Shown: positions 36,501-48,096 of the stretch, piece by piece
How positions within the stretch are numbered: the first letter of the stretch is position 1
How the letters are laid out: each line of letters begins with the position of its first letter
NCBI GenBank assembly: GCA_943737045.1
Contig: CALSFV010000308.1
Coordinates: 310,001-374,000 of the forward strand
Direction of reading: 5' to 3'
Source: Parapristionchus giblindavisi
Taxonomy: Eukaryota; Nematoda; Chromadorea; Rhabditida; Diplogasteridae
DNA length: 64,000 bases
Notes under the pieces: generated by a model
Seen by the model: the letters and a program-made list of their open reading frames with translations, nothing else
What the model was told of the DNA's origin: nothing
Database searches by the model: none
Made by a program: the position numbers and the translations under genes

Positions 36501-38288
36501 GATGGTATAGATGGAGGCGAGGGTTGAGCCGAAGGTGCAGAGGAGAATGGAGAGCAGAGGAGACATGACCGCCGATGAACCGAATGGGAGGAGGGTGTGA
36601 ATGAATAGATGGATGGAAAGAATGAATTTATATACTACTAGTGCATTTGCATATTGCATAATGAATGAATACGTGGCTAGAACCAGATTTTTTTGTAAAT
36701 AATGAAGCGAGTCTGAACTTTGGAATGGTGGTGATTTTTTGGATAATTTTTAAAAAAAACACACACAACACACACATTAGATCTAACCTGATATGATCTT
36801 TGAACCCAGAAGCGACCAAATACAGTGAGATCGTTCCCTCCCTCTCTCCGACCCCCCCCCTCGCCTAAACATAATTCACACTGTTTACGTATCACTTGTT
36901 GTCACATTTATTAAATGTATGATAAATTAAATTAAATTAATTTTAATGTGTATTTTATTGTGAATTGTGTTAATGTGGGAGAACCCTAATGGCGACCCAG
37001 CTGAAATAACATCCCACTCTGCTGATAAAGTTGTTGAGTTGTATAATAATAATAATAGATGTACAGGTATAGGTTGGCATGCACGTAAAATGTAAATTAT
37101 TTTAAAGAAATATGTAGGTTAGTTATATTGTGCCTTATGGTGTTTCGGCCGCTACGTCTAAAAAAATGAAATGGAAAATGGAAAATGTATTTGCTTGCAG
37201 ACTATGCCTGCAGTACGAATCCTCCACCAAGAAGTACACCGGTATGGCGGATTGCATGCAGAAGATCGTGCGCGAAGAGGGATTCCGCGGACTGTACAAG
37301 GTACGGTAGGGATTGATTACGGTAATTGGGCATCGATCGATAACTACCGTATTCCAGGGATTCGTGGCGGGACTCATTGGCGCGTCGCACGGCGCCACCC
37401 ACATGATGATCTACCAGCACCTGAAAGAGCGAAGATACGCCCAGCTGGGACTGGCGAAGGATTCGCAGTTGGTGAGTGGATACGGTAGTTGCACGAGCGG
37501 TTCGGATCGTGAACTGACTTTATTCCATTTTCCAGCCATTCTTCGACTACTTCTGCTCGACGATACTCTCAAAGATATTGGCGAACACGCTGACGTATCC
37601 CTACCAAGTGATCAGGACGCGAATGCAGGTATACCGTATGCCAACTTTCCACCCGAGAGTCCCACACTGTTCAAATCTTACCGTATCTCAGGACCACAAC
37701 GCGGCCTACACCGGCGTGTGGAAGACCATCAAGAGGACGGTGCAAGGAGAGGGAGTGGCTGGACTGTATAAGGTACGGTGGAGTGTGGTGTGTGGTGTGC
37801 GCGATGATTGATACGGTAGATACGGTAGATGGTGGTGTAGATAGTCGACGTTTCCTAGTTATAGTTCTGGGTATGTTTAATCATGATAGTGAGAGTGATC
37901 GATGTCATACATTTTCATACACTCATAATGTGAGAATCGACCCCACTATATAAGACTTCTTTTTTTATGCGAAAGATTGCAATTGAAGCGAAAAATAATG
38001 ATTTTTCTATGTCGACCCATGTTATTCGACATACGACATATCAAAAAAAAAATCCTGCGAGAGTCGCCGAAAATGTATGATCGTCATACGGTATATGGTT
38101 GTGTACATGGTCGACGTTTGATAATCATAGTTTTGGGTGTGATCTAGCATGATGGTGAGCGTGATCGACGTTTCCTAATTGCAATTCTCTCTCAGGGCCT
38201 CCTGATGGCGAACATCCGCACGCTCCCCGCCACCGTGATCGTCTTCATGACCTACGAACAAGTGAAGCATGCGATTCGAGCATTGTGA
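32675..38288 (+). CDS. SLC25A32: Mitochondrial carrier, SLC25A32 type
   Basis: Nine exons join in phase: 32675-32780, 33026-33084, 33568-33659, 34802-34939, 37201-37300, 37358-37471, 37536-37628, 37692-37772, 38196-38288, encoding 291 aa. Three carrier repeats are visible: HPMDLLKIR (residues 25-33), NPIWLVKTR (second repeat) and [11 protein letters not shown] (third). [27 protein letters not shown] and GVAGLYKGLL are the matrix-loop motifs, and ALSWGAYF follows the first. The PIW and PYQV signatures separate the folate/FAD subfamily (animal SLC25A32, yeast FLX1) from most carriers. Known role: moves folate and/or FAD across the mitochondrial inner membrane; which substrate applies here cannot be read. 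Length matches the family. Intron 4 (2.3 kb) hosts an antisense gene. (ATT)n tracts lie close upstream of the exon 3 and exon 4 acceptors. Confidence 0.95.
33477..33556 (+). repeat. (ATT)n just upstream of carrier exon 3
   Basis: About 26 ATT units ending 11 bp before the exon 3 acceptor attgtcag. A shorter tract (34765-34787) sits 14 bp before the exon 4 acceptor. Confidence 0.95.
35089..35292. mobile_element. hAT-like MITE, perfect 8-bp TSD
   Basis: Starts CATAGATCGAAAAG, ends CTATTCGACCTATG, flanked by attaaatt on both sides (35081-35088, 35293-35300). Three subunits with 'aaacctgaccgcattttgag'. In carrier intron 4, where 35380-35640 also forms an imperfect inverted repeat around 'ctgccagacgaac / gtctggcag'. 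Confidence 0.93.
35879..36566 (-). CDS. Nested antisense single-pass membrane protein
   Basis: Four exons in phase: 36388-36566, 36267-36329, 36102-36210, 35879-36028 (166 aa). It starts with a signal-like [20 protein letters not shown] and has a possible N-glycosylation site (NSS and NST). A short basic stretch [14 protein letters not shown] precedes one membrane span, [20 protein letters not shown]. The tail is Lys/Thr-rich ([11 protein letters not shown]) and ends in DTEC. No known family is recognised. The whole gene lies inside intron 4 of the carrier gene on the opposite strand. Clean donors and acceptors, consistent phase and high coding quality support it. (GATCAAA)n runs occupy its introns. 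Start choice: this ATG opens the signal-like segment; an upstream in-frame ATG would add an unlikely leader. Confidence 0.78.
37010..37160. repeat. Dispersed repeat ending 'ggtgtttcggccgct'
   Basis: Shares 'atagatgtaca', 'atgcacgt' and 'gtgccttatggtgtttcggc' with 46920-47047. Lies just upstream of carrier exon 5. Function unknown. Confidence 0.7.
37912..38078. mobile_element. MITE family E
   Basis: Ends catacattttcatacactc and gccgaaaatgtatg; flanks diverged. In the last carrier intron. Confidence 0.75.
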
Positions 38289-38815
38289 TATGACACCACG
38301 GATTACGGTAGCCACACCACAATTAGGAGATATTATGGTAGTCACAAGACAGTAGTGCCATTTTCTGCCCACCATTTTGGACTCAGGTTTCAAACGCTAA
38401 AGTAGGACATTTTGCCGACTTGATATGGTTGTTCTTTCTTTTTGTTCTGTAAGTTGTTGTTTTGTTTTCAATTGAATATCGCTTTTTTAATATCTATTTT
38501 TTGAATATCGATCCCCCCCCCCACTCAGATGACTATTGCCCAATGAATATGTTGAATCTCCACCGGTGAAATGCCCAGTTTTGTGTTCCTGTTGACCTTG
38601 TGATTTATATAGAGAGAAACTTGTATAAATAACTTGTTTTTTTTGTCTGTTTTTAGCAAATTGTGAATTACACCGCAGATACATACGAAAATAATAATAA
38701 TAATAATAATATAATAATACTTTTTTTTCAAGATCACTGTGTCCAAGTCTTTCTCGTTGACAGTGAACAGATGAAATGCGGCGTTGAGCAAGTTGAGACT
38801 GTTGAGAAAGTGGTA

Positions 38816-39113
38816 CTCCGCAATTTTAGGTGGGCCAATAATTTGGTCGAACATTTTTGGGTGCCTAAAATTTGGCTACCAGACAAGCCCCACTTTTAAG
38901 TTGGGTCAATAATTTGGTGGTTGAGCCAATAATTTGGTTCGAAGTGGGGCTGTTATTTTAGTCTAAAATTTTAGCCCCACTTCGAACCAAATTATTGACT
39001 CAACTTTAAAAGTGGGGCTTGTCTGGTAGCCAAATTTTAGAGTCAACTTTTACGATCCACCAAATTATAGGCCCCACTTCGACCAAATTATTGGCACCCC
39101 TAAAATTGCGGAG
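38816..39113. mobile_element. Foldback MITE family C, TA flanks
   Basis: Starts CTCCGCAATTTTAGG and ends CCTAAAATTGCGGAG between TA dinucleotides. It is nearly fully palindromic, with 'aagccccacttttaa' type arms. A second copy is at 47518-47835. 38289-38815 holds only AT-rich 3' flank and a short ATA run. Confidence 0.9.
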
Positions 39114-39254
39114 TAGGCACTCGTAACAGTTAGGTTTCACGAATCAGGTATAGGCATGAACGCGTAAGGCATAAACGATCTGTCGAAAGACATAATGCAG
39201 TCACATGATATGATATATAATTTAATTAAATAAATAAATATTCGGATGGTATTT

Positions 39255-39385
39255 CAGTCGGCAAAGTAGGTCCCAAGAAGAGATTAGGCCCTCCGGACTG
39301 AATTGGCCTTGAAAGATCACTGGCCTAGCGGAGATCACCCGCAGGACTTCGTTCGTGTGCCTTGGATGACGGGCTGCACCTTTTT
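39255..39385 (+). mobile_element. SINE-like repeat S2, near full length
   Basis: Starts near 'ggcaaagtaggtccc', contains 'ccggactgaattggcc' and 'gcaggacttcg', and ends 'gggctgcacctttttt'. Co-linear with the insertion at 53471-53602 in reverse. Confidence 0.75.
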
Positions 39386-40300
39386 TAAATACTTTTATTC
39401 CAGCTGGCTCAAATTTTGGGTTCTCCAGAGAGTCTGATCGTATCCAGCTTTTTGCATGAATTGATGAATTAATTGATTTGATGAACTGCATGAACCCGCA
39501 TCAAACCAGGGAGATCGATGGTTTTTGGAATCATGATTTAGAAAACTACGATTCAGTTGAAATGGTTCTGGAAAGTTTATTTTATAACATCGACTAATTA
39601 GCACCAATTCATATAAAATCTTAAATATGGAAATGAGAGAATAGATAATATCATCTTAAAATTACACGCTATCTTTCCGAAGATCGATACATATACTCTC
39701 ACAGCTACAGTAACCCTACCCAGTACATATACTCTCAGCTACAGTATCCCCACATTGATATGCTCTCAGCTACAGTAACCCTAGATCACTAGATCGATCA
39801 CTGGTCACTCATCACTCACTCACTGAAAAATCACTGAAAAATCACCACTCACTGAATCACTCAATCTGAATCTGAATCAGCGATCATAAATAACTAATGA
39901 CATAAATGACTTAAATGATAAATAAATAAATAAAATAATAATAAATAAATAAATGACAATGACATAAATGATAAATAAATGACAGAAATAACTTAGGCTA
40001 TTTCTTTGAAAGCCAGACAAGCTAATTTTTAGAGGGATTCGACCGTTCTGGCTTACAATACGAAGAGAAGACTATTCAAATGGTGTATTTAAAAATTATT
40101 ATATGTACATTTTGCAACTGAAAACCCAACCCCTTGTGATCCAACTTCGCGTTCTGGTGCTCCTTAAATTTGCTGGAGGGTAGGTATATTGCTTGGAATC
40201 CACTACTACTTCTTCAACTCATTTGTTGTGACGTCACAGGCCTCGAAACTCGTATCAACAATCAAGTAACCCACGACAGCATCCACTATGGACCAGCATG
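39386..40300. other. Intergenic, no gene
   Basis: Contains short direct repeats of 'ctctcagctacagta' (39700-39780) and an AAAT/ATGACA-rich stretch (39880-39990). No gene recognised. Confidence 0.6.
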
Positions 40301-40309
40301 ATTTCCTTG

Positions 40310-40507
40310 TTTAGGATATCTCTCTCCTCTCTCTTCCTCTATCTTACTCTCTTCCTCTCTCTCTCTCTCCCTCACCCTTTCCCTATCCTTATCTCTCTCT
40401 TTTCCATAGTATCGTGCGTAGAAATCAACTGCTGAAGAGCAGTTCCCCCATTTAGTATAATAGAGAAGTAGAGAAGGAGAGAGTAGAGAGAGGAGGAGGA
40501 GGAGAGG

Positions 40508-40585
<78 letters not shown>

Positions 40586-40735
40586 AGGGAGGGAGAGAGG
40601 GGGGAGAGGAAGAGGAAGGAGGAGGAGGAGGAGATAGAGAGAGAGGGAGATAGAGGATGGAGGAGGAGAAAGAGGGAGGAATAGAGGGAGAGGAGGAGGA
40701 GAGAGAGCGGGAGAGGAAGCCAGAATAGTGAAACA
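40310..40735. repeat. Polypyrimidine then polypurine (CT/GA) tract
   Basis: CT-rich 40315-40405 followed by GA-rich 40460-40735, so the two halves can pair. The Leu/Ser-rich frame across it is low-complexity. Confidence 0.92.
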
Positions 40736-40858
40736 GTTAGGGCAAATCATTGGGGAATTGCAGTCATTAGCGTATCTTTGCGAAATTTTCCGGAAAAAAA
40801 GTTAATTGTCCCTGTTTTTTCCTGCTTCATGCCAAATGTTTAGGATGTTGTGCTCTGT

Positions 40859-40943
40859 GCAAAATGTGAGAAAAGAAAAGAAAATTGGAGGATACTCTCC
40901 TCTTTTCGCACACTCTCTCGCCCTTTTTTCCTTTTCGCTTCCT
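40859..40943. repeat. Hairpin family D-like
   Basis: 'gagaaaagaaaagaaaa' then 'cacactctctcgcccttttt', as at 22148-22243. Confidence 0.6.
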
Positions 40944-41108
40944 TGTAACCGCATGATCAGAACGTTTGAAATCTCTTCCGTACGAGCTGTGCCTTTATTT
41001 CCTATTTATTTAATATATTATATTATTTTCTCTCCATCTCCCTTTCCCCTCTACTCAATGGCGTTTGGGACATGAGAAAAGTTAAGTGATTCACTAGACA
41101 GTTATCAG

Positions 41109-41197
41109 GTTAAATACAGAGCTGTTTGGACTCTCCGCTCTGGTCAAGCTCTCTCATGGACAAAGAAAGCAAGAGAGCACTGCCAGAGCGGAGACCG
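41109..41197. repeat. Hairpin family B, copy 4
   Basis: Arms 'ggactctccgctctggtc' and 'ctgccagagcggagacc'. 41200-41860 after it holds a copy of the 2190-2262 repeat at about 41400-41490 and AT-rich DNA. Confidence 0.8.
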
Positions 41198-41865
41198 ATC
41201 ATTCAACACGTGCTTCAGTAACAAACTGACTTAAAGTACCATGAAAAAAAGTACTTTGACGCAAGTTCTCCATGAAAAAAAGGAGTCATGACTCTTTTAA
41301 TTTTCGTGAATTTTTCAGTTTTTGAACACTGCATTACGTAGAATAAGGGTGTCTAACGGGACTGCCATAGAGAAAGTTAGGTTACAAAACCTGTCAAAAA
41401 GAATAATATTTTGCGCAAACTGTTTGACTTTTCATGGACCGATATGGTTCATGGTTGGAATATGTAGAGAATATGAATAGTCGCGTGCTGAACGATCGGT
41501 GACGTTTGAAAAAAACCAAATACTAAAATACATATAGGCCCTACTTGTGAAATAAATTGGTTTTTATTTATTGGGATTTTTTCTTGACCATGTATTAGAA
41601 TTTTTGATCCAGCATGGACTGAATTCGATTTCGATTCGATTCTATTTCAACACATTTATCTAGACGCCATGGGATGAGAGTTCTGATATAAGTAAATTTG
41701 AATTTTAGCCTTAGAATTTTAAACGGGATTAAAAAATCATAGTAGAGAAGTTCAATCGGAATGTAATCTAGAGCATCCCCTCAAAAAAGTCACGGAGATT
41801 CTGAGAACAACATTTATTGTAAAGGACAACCCTGGATTCATTATGAGAATGCCCTCGGGCGGTCG

Positions 41866-41867
<2 letters not shown>

Positions 41868-41907
<40 letters not shown>

Positions 41908-41922
41908 GTCTGTCTCTCTCTC

Positions 41923-41966
<44 letters not shown>

Positions 41967-41970
41967 TCTA
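41868..41970. repeat. (CT)n microsatellite
   Basis: Near-perfect CT repeat with GT interruptions. Confidence 0.95.
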
Positions 41971-42325
41971 CCTCTCCTCCCCTCATCCGTCGGACTCTTA
42001 GTCTTATCGAGAGTTGTTTATCTCTATCTATCTACAGAGATAAGACTTCTTCTCTGCTCCATTTGTCCTGATTTTCATAGAATGTCTTTAGAGATCAAAG
42101 ATCAAAGATCACACAGAGGGCAAACTAATGTGGTTTTAATAGTCATGAAAAGTTTTAAAAATAGAACGAGTCAGAGAGCATGCTCGTTCTTTTTGTTGCA
42201 CCTTTTGAACTGTGAATATTTCGGCGGCGATCTCCTGTCCATTACTTAAAGAGAGTAAATTGAGCTATCTTCGTAGTGTGGACGGTGTGCTTTTTTCTAG
42301 CCCCCCCAAAAAATTTTTATTTTTC

Positions 42326-42456
42326 GTAAAGGGAGCGTAACCTCTCTCAATCTTTGTCAACGGTCTCTTCAACGGTCTTCGCTCTCTCATTGTTAGAGAA
42401 CAGAGAAATAGTGTGCGCAATGAAGAGACGATTGAGAGAGGTTACGCTTCCTTTAA
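42326..42456. repeat. Hairpin family A, copy
   Basis: Begins taaagggagcgtaacctc and ends gaggttacgcttcctttaa. The loop contains 'ttagagaacagagaaatag'. Confidence 0.88.
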
Positions 42457-42639
42457 TAAAGAAGGATACGTGCGAATCGTTCGTTCGCATGCCCTACTCG
42501 GGCGTTACTTTAATCGATTACGATGATCTCTTACCGTATCCCTAACACTCGCTGCGGGATCCATCAATGTGAAGAGAGGAGGATAATCTGTTTATAGACT
42601 CTTCTTATATCATGGGATATTCTCTAACATCTAATCTCT

Positions 42640-43135
42640 ACCTCTGCTTTTCTATCTTTTCCTCTTCCTATCTCCTCCTCCTCCTCCCTCTTCCTCTATC
42701 TCTCCCTCTCCTTCTCTCTCCCTCTCCTTCTCTCTCCCTTCTTCTCCCTCTCCCTCTATAACCTACCCTTCTCCCCCATATAATCTCTGTTATTTCTGGC
42801 CCCATAAGCTTGAATGGAATCCACAATGCGGGTGAGCGCTCATTAGCTTATTAGGAGAGGGCGAGAGAGGGAGAGTGAGAGGAAGAGGGAGAGAGGGAGA
42901 GAGAGGTAGAGAGAGAGAGGGAAAGAGGGAGAGGAAGAGGGAGAGGCAGAGGGAGGGAGAGAGAGGGAGAGGGAGAGGGATAGATAAAGGGAGAGGGAGA
43001 GGGCGAGAGAGAGGGAGAGAGAGAGGAAGAGGGAGAGGGAAGGAGAGAGAGAGGTAGAGAGAGAGAGGGAGAGAGGGAGAGGGAGAGGGAGAGGGAGAGG
43101 GCGAGAGAGAGGGAGAGAGAGAGAGAGGGAGGAAA
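42640..43135. repeat. CT-rich then GA-rich low-complexity DNA
   Basis: CT-rich 42640-42770 and GA-rich 42855-43135 with internal 'gggagagggagaggg' repeats. Frames through it are not genes. Confidence 0.93.
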
Positions 43136-43734
43136 GGGACAGTTACCAGGTGTCATGTTCCTTCTCCACGCTTGTTATTGTCTATTTTCGAAATTGTAGT
43201 AGTGTGTGCAGAATGTAGAACCTGCGTGATCTTTGATTAACTTCTCATACTCACGCAAAAAATTTACTTATATTTAAAATTTCTTACTTTTCAAGTAAGA
43301 AATTCCATTTCTAGTGTTCTGTTCTAATCGGTCAATTTCTTAGAACAGAACATATTGTGAGAGCGGTCTCTCTATGAGAATTTGAATTTGACTTATTACT
43401 TATTTCCACTATGTTATGATGTTGTCTTTCAAAATTCTACAATCATATTATTAATATATTTTAAAGGCTATTATAGTTGTACATTTAGAGTTAATACAAA
43501 TGTATACCTTATTTTGCTAATAAAGTATGTAGTTTACCCAAGTTCAAGGCTCACTGTTTCGGCCAATGGCGAACCTCTACTCAATATGTTCCGTTTCGTC
43601 TTGTACATTACGATCAATGGCGTCGATAAATATATTTAAGAAAGCAGCGAAAGAATGTGTGAAACTAGGAGAGTGTTTTCTGATTTTCTTTTATATTTGC
43701 AACTTTTGAACAGTTCGTTAGTTTTGCTTACTAC

Positions 43735-43856
43735 TTAAAGGGACCGAAACCTTTGTCAACGGTCTCTTCAGCGCTCTACGCTCTCTCGTTGTTAGAGAAC
43801 AGAGAAATAGTGTGCACATTGAAGAGACCATTGAGAGAGATAACGCCCCCTTTAAA
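43735..43856. repeat. Hairpin family A, copy
   Basis: Begins ttaaagggaccgaaacc and ends aacgccccctttaa. 43140-43730 and 43860-44900 around it show no gene; 43548-43592 is a small dispersed repeat containing 'cactgtttcggccaatggc'. Confidence 0.85.
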
Positions 43857-44907
43857 TGCTAAAGAAAAGAAAGAAATCGCTCCTCTTTTATCACATTTCA
43901 TCTAGATTGTTGAACTCTAGATAATTGTAAATTATTACCATCTCTACTCCTGTCTGGGCTCACTTTTTCACCTCATTTACCTCTCCATCAAGTCGGTCTT
44001 TTGTAGTTTACACTGAAACATTGCTATGATTATATTATTTAATTTGTTGCTCACTGGTCTCGAGGAAGCTAATTTCCTCTTTTTCCTTCCACGAGATACA
44101 ATCTCTGCTATAGACAACATGTTTCAGCCCCCGTTGCGTCGTCATTCGCGTACTTATTAATTCTTTTTCTTATGATATGGTCATAAGCTAGGAAATCTAA
44201 CAAAATAATATATTTATTATATTTAGTTAGATTTTAAAAAATATTCCACCTTTTCAACACTCTCACACCACTATATTTTGTCTTTTTTCTTAGCTTTGAA
44301 GTCATAACTAATCTATCCTAGTCATCATAATCATACCCCTGTTTACAATTTCATCAGATTAAATCAATGTTAGTATTTTCTCTGTAACTGTGTTAATTTG
44401 TAGAGTATAAAATGAATGATTTGAGGGGGGAGTATGGCAGATTTATCTTATATATGACTTTTTCGTCTTATCAGACAGGTCATCCTTTGAGATAGACCCA
44501 CCCGCAAAAATTGGACCATGAACTGACGATTTTCTTGAAATTTTCATGCTTTTAGGGCGCCCACACGTCATTTTTCTCTCAAAATCGGGGTGCCCACACG
44601 CATTTGAGGGGTCTGGGATATTGATAGACCCGCACTGCTGTGTCTATCTATCGTACATTTTTTAAATACCCATCTTTGAGGTGTTATATTCGACTGGTTT
44701 TTTTCGTTTTGAGAAATATACTGTCCACAATATTTTGGGATTTACAAAGGAACATACATCTATTTTATACGTAAAAATCACTGTACCGTGAACGTTGGAA
44801 ACAGATCGCATTTGATCGGTCTGACCTGTTCATATCAGTTTGCACATAGTTAATTGTTCTAGAAAATGTCGATTTAAATTCATATTAGATTATATATATT
44901 TAATTAT

Positions 44908-44985
44908 CACTGGCTCAGCAGTGATTGCCCGCAGGGCTTCGTGCGCCTTGAATAACGGGTTGCACATGGACCTTTTACCTTTAAT
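44908..44985 (+). mobile_element. SINE-like repeat S2, 3' half
   Basis: 'atcactggctcagcagtgat', 'cttgaataacgggttgcac', then accttttaccttta. Confidence 0.65.
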
Positions 44986-44996
44986 GTAATATAGAT

Positions 44997-45312
44997 TTAA
45001 AGGGGTTGACACCTTTGTCAACGGTCTCTTCAACGCTCTACGCACTCTCGTCGTTAGAGAATAGAGAAATAGTGTGCGCGATGAAGAGGCCACACAGAGA
45101 TTAAATTTACCCGAATGCCGGTAGTTGGCGAACGATTTGCCCGTATTCAGACAAATGCTAGCCTGTATATGGGCAAATCGGTGGTTTTTGGGCTACCATT
45201 TGCCCGAAAGTAGGCAAATCGTGTACACAAGCATCGTAAGTTGGCAAATCTATTACCCATATTTGGGTAAGTTTGCTCTCAGTGCATTGAGAGAGGTCAC
45301 TCTCCCTTTAAT
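44997..45312. mobile_element. Hairpin A split by a second inverted-repeat element
   Basis: Family A ends at 44997 and 45312. An unrelated element of about 190 bp (45093-45284) interrupts it at the 'ccattgag' motif. The insert begins cacagagattaaatttaccc and ends gggtaagtttgctctcagtg, i.e. it has its own imperfect terminal inverted repeats, with repeated 'ggcaaatc' motifs inside. Confidence 0.85.
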
Positions 45313-45454
45313 GTAATATAATATAATTTAAACTGATATGTGTATTAGATGTATCTTGCATAGATATACACTCGAGACAGAGATTGAGAGTTGAAGCTGC
45401 CTCTAATCGAGTGAATTAGTGTCGAGCATCGAGGCAAGGTAATTGGGCTATCCT

Positions 45455-45472
45455 CTCTCTCCCCCTCTCTCC

Positions 45473-45531
<59 letters not shown>

Positions 45532-46045
45532 TTTTCGCTCTACCTAATTCCCTGCCATAAAAATTAAATAGCTTTGAACGATTAAAAACATGAGAATCAC
45601 CAATTTTCTTTAATTTTGTGCTTTTATATTTATTGATTTATTGATTTTTTTTATATTTATTGATTGTTATAAACAAAAATCAATAAGGCGGTAGGAAGGA
45701 ATATTCCTGGACAGATTAGGTTAATCTGAAAGGAATAGATGAGGGGCTTCAGTCTCTCCCTCTCCTTTTCTCTCCCTCTCCCTCTCCCTCTCTCTCTCTC
45801 CCTGTCTCCCTCTCTCTCACTCCTCACACTCTCGATTTCAGCATCGGTGTATATATATATAATCTAAGTATTCATTCACCTTTGGAAGCGGCTGAGCTGG
45901 TGGGAGAGGGAGAGAGAGAGGTAGAGGTAGAGGTAGAGGTAGAGGTAGAGGGAGAGGGAGAGGCAGAGGCAGAGGGAGAGGGAGAGGGAGAGGCAGAGGG
46001 AGAGGTAGAGGGAGAAGGAGAGGGAGAGACAGAGGTAGAGGCGTT
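45455..46045. repeat. CT/GA low-complexity cluster
   Basis: CT-rich 45455-45530 and 45755-45825, then GA-rich 45905-46045 with 'gaggtagaggtagagg' repeats. Confidence 0.92.
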
Positions 46046-46150
46046 ATAAAGTAGAGAATCAGTGGGGTCGGTTACTCAGGTTAGTCTCATTAGCTGCCCA
46101 TATGGCATTAGGTCATCGTCTGTGTCCATTAATTGTGTATTGTATCAACT

Positions 46151-46249
46151 TTAAAGGCACACCTTTTACTCTCCACTCTGGCCATACACTCTCGCTTTCT
46201 TTGTCTGCGAGAGAGCATTGAGTCAAATTAGCTTGGGGTGTGCCTTTAA
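46151..46249. repeat. Hairpin family B, copy 5
   Basis: Begins ttaaaggcacacc, ends ggggtgtgcctttaa, the best-preserved ends of this family in the window. 46250-46915 after it has no supported gene. Confidence 0.88.
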
Positions 46250-46919
46250 TAGTTTTCTGAAGATTGGTTATCATCAGAATTTTTGTTTATCATGCATTAT
46301 TATTACGTTTTCTGAACATCATGAACCATTTATCTTTTCACTTACGTACTCTGCAAATTTCCCCCAACAATGTACCCCTTTAGCAGTGTGCCCCGCGGCA
46401 AAGCCACCCACTCGTGGCGAAAACACCCCGCGGGGCCACCTACGTAGCACACTGCGGGAAAACTTCCAGAGTCGAAACTTCCCCGTCTTTGCATGCTCAT
46501 AGAATACTGTTTTATTTAATTTCGTTTATTCGGTTACTTTTCATGCTCATCCCACATATGTACGCCTTTCTACTCTTTCCCACTACTCACTCTCTGCCTT
46601 TCTATTTAAAAATATCTCAATTTTATTGATCACTACATATCATGCAAGTCCGAATCCCTACTTGCTTTAATCATATCCCCACTTATCATCGCAATTTCTC
46701 CCTGATATATGGTGATATATGCCCGATTAATCTTATCTTCTTCTTCTTCTCCCATATATGTGATATTTTATTAGTGGGAGTATTAGTTGTTATGCATCTT
46801 TGGTAGCGAGGGTATTCAGGGGTGCGCGGTAGCTTTCGGGGCTAGACGCGGCGAGGCGCCGCATAACGCCAGGCGTTTTTCTTAAGAAATTAAGTGTTAA
46901 AATTATGTTTATAGTTTAG

Positions 46920-47047
46920 CTGATTGGGACAATTAAATTAATATTATTAATAGATGTACAAGAGTAAGTATGCATGCACTTTAAATATAAATTTTTTGAT
47001 TAAATAAGTTAACTAGCAATGTGCCTTATGGTGTTTCGGCCGCTAAA
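46920..47047. repeat. Dispersed repeat ending 'ggtgtttcggccgct'
   Basis: Second copy of the repeat at 37010-37160. Confidence 0.7.
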
Positions 47048-47306
47048 CAATAAATATGCCATGGTAACTTTTGATTCAGTCTGGAAAATTTTTTCTCAAG
47101 TTTCGAAATTTTGAAAATTCCTACGGTACGCATTTTGAAAAGGCTGCAGTGCTCTTATTACACTTACCATGTAATCTTTGCGTTGGTTCACTAATTCTTG
47201 TGGTTTCTATTTGTAATATGGGACTTGCTCACACTTTATTGATTGATATGCTTATTCTCTGATCTATCATACATTGTACATATCCCGCTTCAATATTCTT
47301 CTGCAG

Positions 47307-47500
47307 AAAAGAAAGGAAAGGATAATTTTTATGATTTCTTTTCTGTTCTTGAGGCAACTAAACAAAAGCTAACTAAAGACTTAACTAAAGTTAATACTTT
47401 ACAAGGAATGGCTCGTATACGTGAAAAATTTGTCGGCAAATATGAGGTAACTACCGTACAGGCGCCGATTTCTGACAAACGCCTCAGCCCACTCTTGTGA
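47307..47500 (+). CDS. Possible orphan exon
   Basis: After the acceptor 'ttcttctgcag' an open frame reads KKGKDNFYDFFSVLEATKQK and continues through KFVGKYE, either to a donor (gag|gtaact, 47445) or through to TGA at 47498-47500. The Lys-rich helical composition resembles a real exon, but no partner exons were found and the family C MITE follows at 47518. Could be a gene relic. Confidence 0.3.
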
Positions 47501-47517
47501 AGTTTCGTTTGTCGCCA

Positions 47518-47835
47518 CTCCGCAATTTTAGGGGGGCCAATAATTTGGTCGAAGTGGGGCCAATAATTTGGTGGATCGTAAAAGTTGACTCTAAAATTTG
47601 GCTACCAGACAAGCCCCACTTTTAAAGTTGAGTCAATAATTTGGTGGTAGAGCCAATAATTTGGTTCGAAGTGGGGCTGTTATTTTAGTCTAAAATTTTA
47701 GCCCCACTTCGAACCAAATTATTGGCTCAACCACCAAATTATTGACCCAACTTAAAAGTGGGGCTTGTCTGGTAGCCAAATTTTAGGCACCCAAAAATGT
47801 TCAACCAAATTATTGGCCCACCTAAAATTGCGGAG
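47518..47835. mobile_element. Foldback MITE family C, copy 2
   Basis: Starts CTCCGCAATTTTAGG, ends CCTAAAATTGCGGAG. The same centre as copy 1, but the outer arms are exchanged end for end. Confidence 0.9.
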
Positions 47836-47977
47836 CATATAGGAATATGATCTCAGGTAATGCTCGCCGAAAATGAGAGACAGAGATCAGTGAGGCCTCT
47901 AAAACAAGGAGGAAGCTTGCATTGTACGTATACCCAAATTAGCCCAATCTTTGGCTGCGGTGTTCGTAGCCCTTTGG

Positions 47978-48096
47978 TTAAAGGGAGAGTGACCTCTCTA
48001 TGATCTCTTCATTGCGCACACTATTTCTCTGTTCTCTAACAACGAGAGAGCGTAGAGCATTGAAGAGACCGTTGACAAAGGTGTCAGTCTCTTTAA
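47978..48096. repeat. Hairpin family A, copy
   Basis: Begins ttaaagggagagtgacc, ends 'tgtcagtctctttaa'. 48100-48354 has an open frame without splice context; 48371-48452 and 49503-49600 are family D-like; the rest of 48450-50510 is AT-rich without a supported gene. Confidence 0.85.

Noticed and set aside
40286..40750. 154-codon Leu/Ser-rich frame, and similar frames at 41768, 42851 and 42875
   Set aside because: Low-complexity CT/GA tracts translate to Leu-Ser or Arg-Glu repeats in any frame.
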